From JAJRVH01 sp964505995 (lineage in GTDB: Bacteria > Pseudomonadota > Zetaproteobacteria > Mariprofundales > Mariprofundaceae): a stretch of 12,393 nt of DNA. Under the pieces are notes generated by a model. The model had not been told where the DNA came from. It was given only the letters and a program-made list of their open reading frames with translations, and ran no database searches. The DNA lies in assembly GCA_964505995.1 (NCBI GenBank), contig CAZDLB010000052.1, forward strand, positions 1 to 12,393. Reading direction: 5' to 3'. Numbering within the stretch: position 1 is the first letter of the stretch; every line of letters starts with the position of its first letter. This document shows positions 11,351-12,393 of this stretch, one piece after another. The position numbers were made by a program, and so were the translations under genes.

Positions 11351-12393
11351 AACGTGTCTCCGGGTCGAATCAGGGCACTCTGGGACAACTGGTTGGACCG
11401 GGCAATGGCCCTGGCCGATGTGCCGAAGCGCTGCGCGATGCTCCATAGCGAATCGCCGCGCCGGACCCTGTAGCGGATACGGCGACCCTGGGAGAGCAGC
11501 GGATTGGCACTGGCCGAGGCCTTCGCCAGAAGATTGGCCGGAACCTTCAGAAGCTGTCCCGGATGCAGCACGTGGCCCAGGCCGGGATTCAGCCGCTTCA
11601 GATGCGCCACGCTGATGCGGTGCTGGCGCGCAATGCGCCACAGCGAGTCACCCGCGAGCACCTTCTGCTGCACATAACGCGGCCCAAGATGCTCGGCTGC
11701 GGCCAGCACGTCGGCATAGCGATCGGCCGGCACATGCAGGGAGATGGGGCGGCTGAAATACTGGGCCTGGTTGAGCCCCGGATTGAACAGGAACAATGTC
11801 CTTTCGGGAAACCCGCAGGCCCGGGAAAGCTGAACGAGATCCACCGGTGGCGGCAGGGTGATCTCCCGGGTTGGCCAGGGCTCGGGAAAGACGAGGGTTC
11901 CCATGCGGCGCAATGCCACAAGGCCGAGCACATGCTTGACATAGGCGCGCGTGATGGCCGGAGCCGGCATCGCATCCAGGCCATCCCCGGCCGTCCATGG
12001 GGATTGCCTCAGTCGCCGCGCCAGGCCGTAGGGACCCATGTGGTAGGCCGCGATCGCGAGCGGCCAGCTGTCAAAGCGATCATGCATCGCCATCAGGTAT
12101 TGAGCTGCGGCGCGGGTGGCCTGGCCGACTTCACGGCGACCATCGCGATGATGGTTGCGTTCAATGCCCAGACTGCGGGCCGTGGCCGGCATCAGCTGCC
12201 ACAGGCCCATCGCTCCGGCATGGGAAAGCGCGTAGGGGTTGTAGCCGGATTCCACCACCGGAATCAGCTCAAGCGAGGAAGGCGCATGCAGGCGTTCGAG
12301 CTCGCGCAGCAGCCGCTGGCGGACGTAGCGCGATCGTTCGGCGACGACCTTCCAGTGGGGCAGGTAGTCGCGCTTGGCCAGAGCCTGAGCTCG
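11320..12393 (-). CDS. mltD: MltD-like membrane-bound lytic murein transglycosylase with two LysM domains, 5'-truncated
   Basis: Cleaves the peptidoglycan glycan strand to give 1,6-anhydromuramyl ends, acting in the periplasm. The frame is open to the window edge, so the GTG near 12258 is internal; 357 residues plus stop are present. The SLT catalytic domain carries LELIPVVESGYNPYALSHAG in two blocks, with catalytic Glu48. It also has GLWQLMPATARSLG, the DGRREVGQATRAAAQYL helix and LAIAAYHMGP. A linker region is followed by two LysM repeats for glycan binding, at about 240-285 (VLAGDSLWRIARQH) and 306-352 (VRRGDSLWSIAQRFG). E. coli MltD also has C-terminal LysM repeats. The second LysM ends only a few residues before the stop. 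The missing N-terminus would hold the signal peptide or lipobox. The gene precedes and overlaps the peptide-binding lipoprotein gene by 31 bp. The HMGP ending of the AAY motif replaces the more common NSGE/NAGP. Confidence 0.92.
   Translation of the reverse strand, partial: RAQALAKRDYLPHWKVVAERSRYVRQRLLRELERLHAPSSLELIPVVESGYNPYALSHAGAMGLWQLMPATARSLGIERNHHRDGRREVGQATRAAAQYLMAMHDRFDSWPLAIAAYHMGPYGLARRLRQSPWTAGDGLDAMPAPAITRAYVKHVLGLVALRRMGTLVFPEPWPTREITLPPPVDLVQLSRACGFPERTLFLFNPGLNQAQYFSRPISLHVPADRYADVLAAAEHLGPRYVQQKVLAGDSLWRIARQHRISVAHLKRLNPGLGHVLHPGQLLKVPANLLAKASASANPLLSQGRRIRYRVRRGDSLWSIAQRFGTSARAIARSNQLSQSALIRPGDTLWILARIRPS
11358..11361 (-). promoter_or_regulatory. Ribosome binding site of the peptide-binding lipoprotein gene, inside mltD
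   Basis: The − strand reads GGAG, 7 nt (ACACGTT), then ATG at 11350. It lies within the end of the upstream coding region, allowing re-initiation. It supports 11350 as the start instead of the long frame extending to 11641. Confidence 0.7.

Overview
The window looks like an ordinary chromosomal stretch of a high-GC Gram-negative bacterium, most likely a gammaproteobacterium. The basis is the gene types (GlgC, TrmB, UvrB, a YbiB/TrpD2-type protein, MltD with LysM repeats), lipoprotein and Sec signal peptides, and compact mixed-strand operons. I cannot assign a genus. No tRNA, rRNA, insertion sequence, integrase, phage gene or CRISPR array was seen.

Layout. The + strand opens inside an ammonium transporter gene (1-1053), which ends in a strong terminator. 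Converging on it is a − strand pair, glgC (ADP-glucose synthesis) followed by a class I glutamine amidotransferase gene whose ATG overlaps the glgC stop. Divergent from glgC runs a + strand pair: a YbiB/TrpD2 nucleic-acid-binding-type protein and a DJ-1/YajL-type protein. The last gene overlaps tail to tail with a zinc-ribbon methyltransferase gene (−). That gene is divergent from trmB (tRNA m7G46 methyltransferase, +) across a very short promoter region. After trmB come a perfect 20-bp palindrome with a CRP-type core, a promoter, and a small secreted His/Asp-rich protein gene that ends in a UUCG-loop terminator. Then uvrB (nucleotide excision repair, +) starts from what looks like a leaderless promoter.

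Behind uvrB lies a 363-nt region whose AT-rich part and flanks carry three good DnaA-box matches. It leads to a small unrecognised gene (9323-9655). The right end holds a − strand pair: a 5'-truncated MltD-like lytic transglycosylase gene and, overlapping it by 31 bp, a family 5 peptide-binding lipoprotein gene.

Most genes are housekeeping, and I found no clear new multi-gene defence or biosynthetic system. The observations most worth following are regulatory: (1) a shared TAnnnT plus GC-rich 6-8 nt plus ATG start signature at three genes, suggesting leaderless transcription; (2) a CRP-family-like palindrome centred near -61 of the promoter for the metal-binding-type secreted protein; (3) the DnaA-box cluster downstream of uvrB; (4) a coupled lytic transglycosylase and orphan peptide-binding protein pair.
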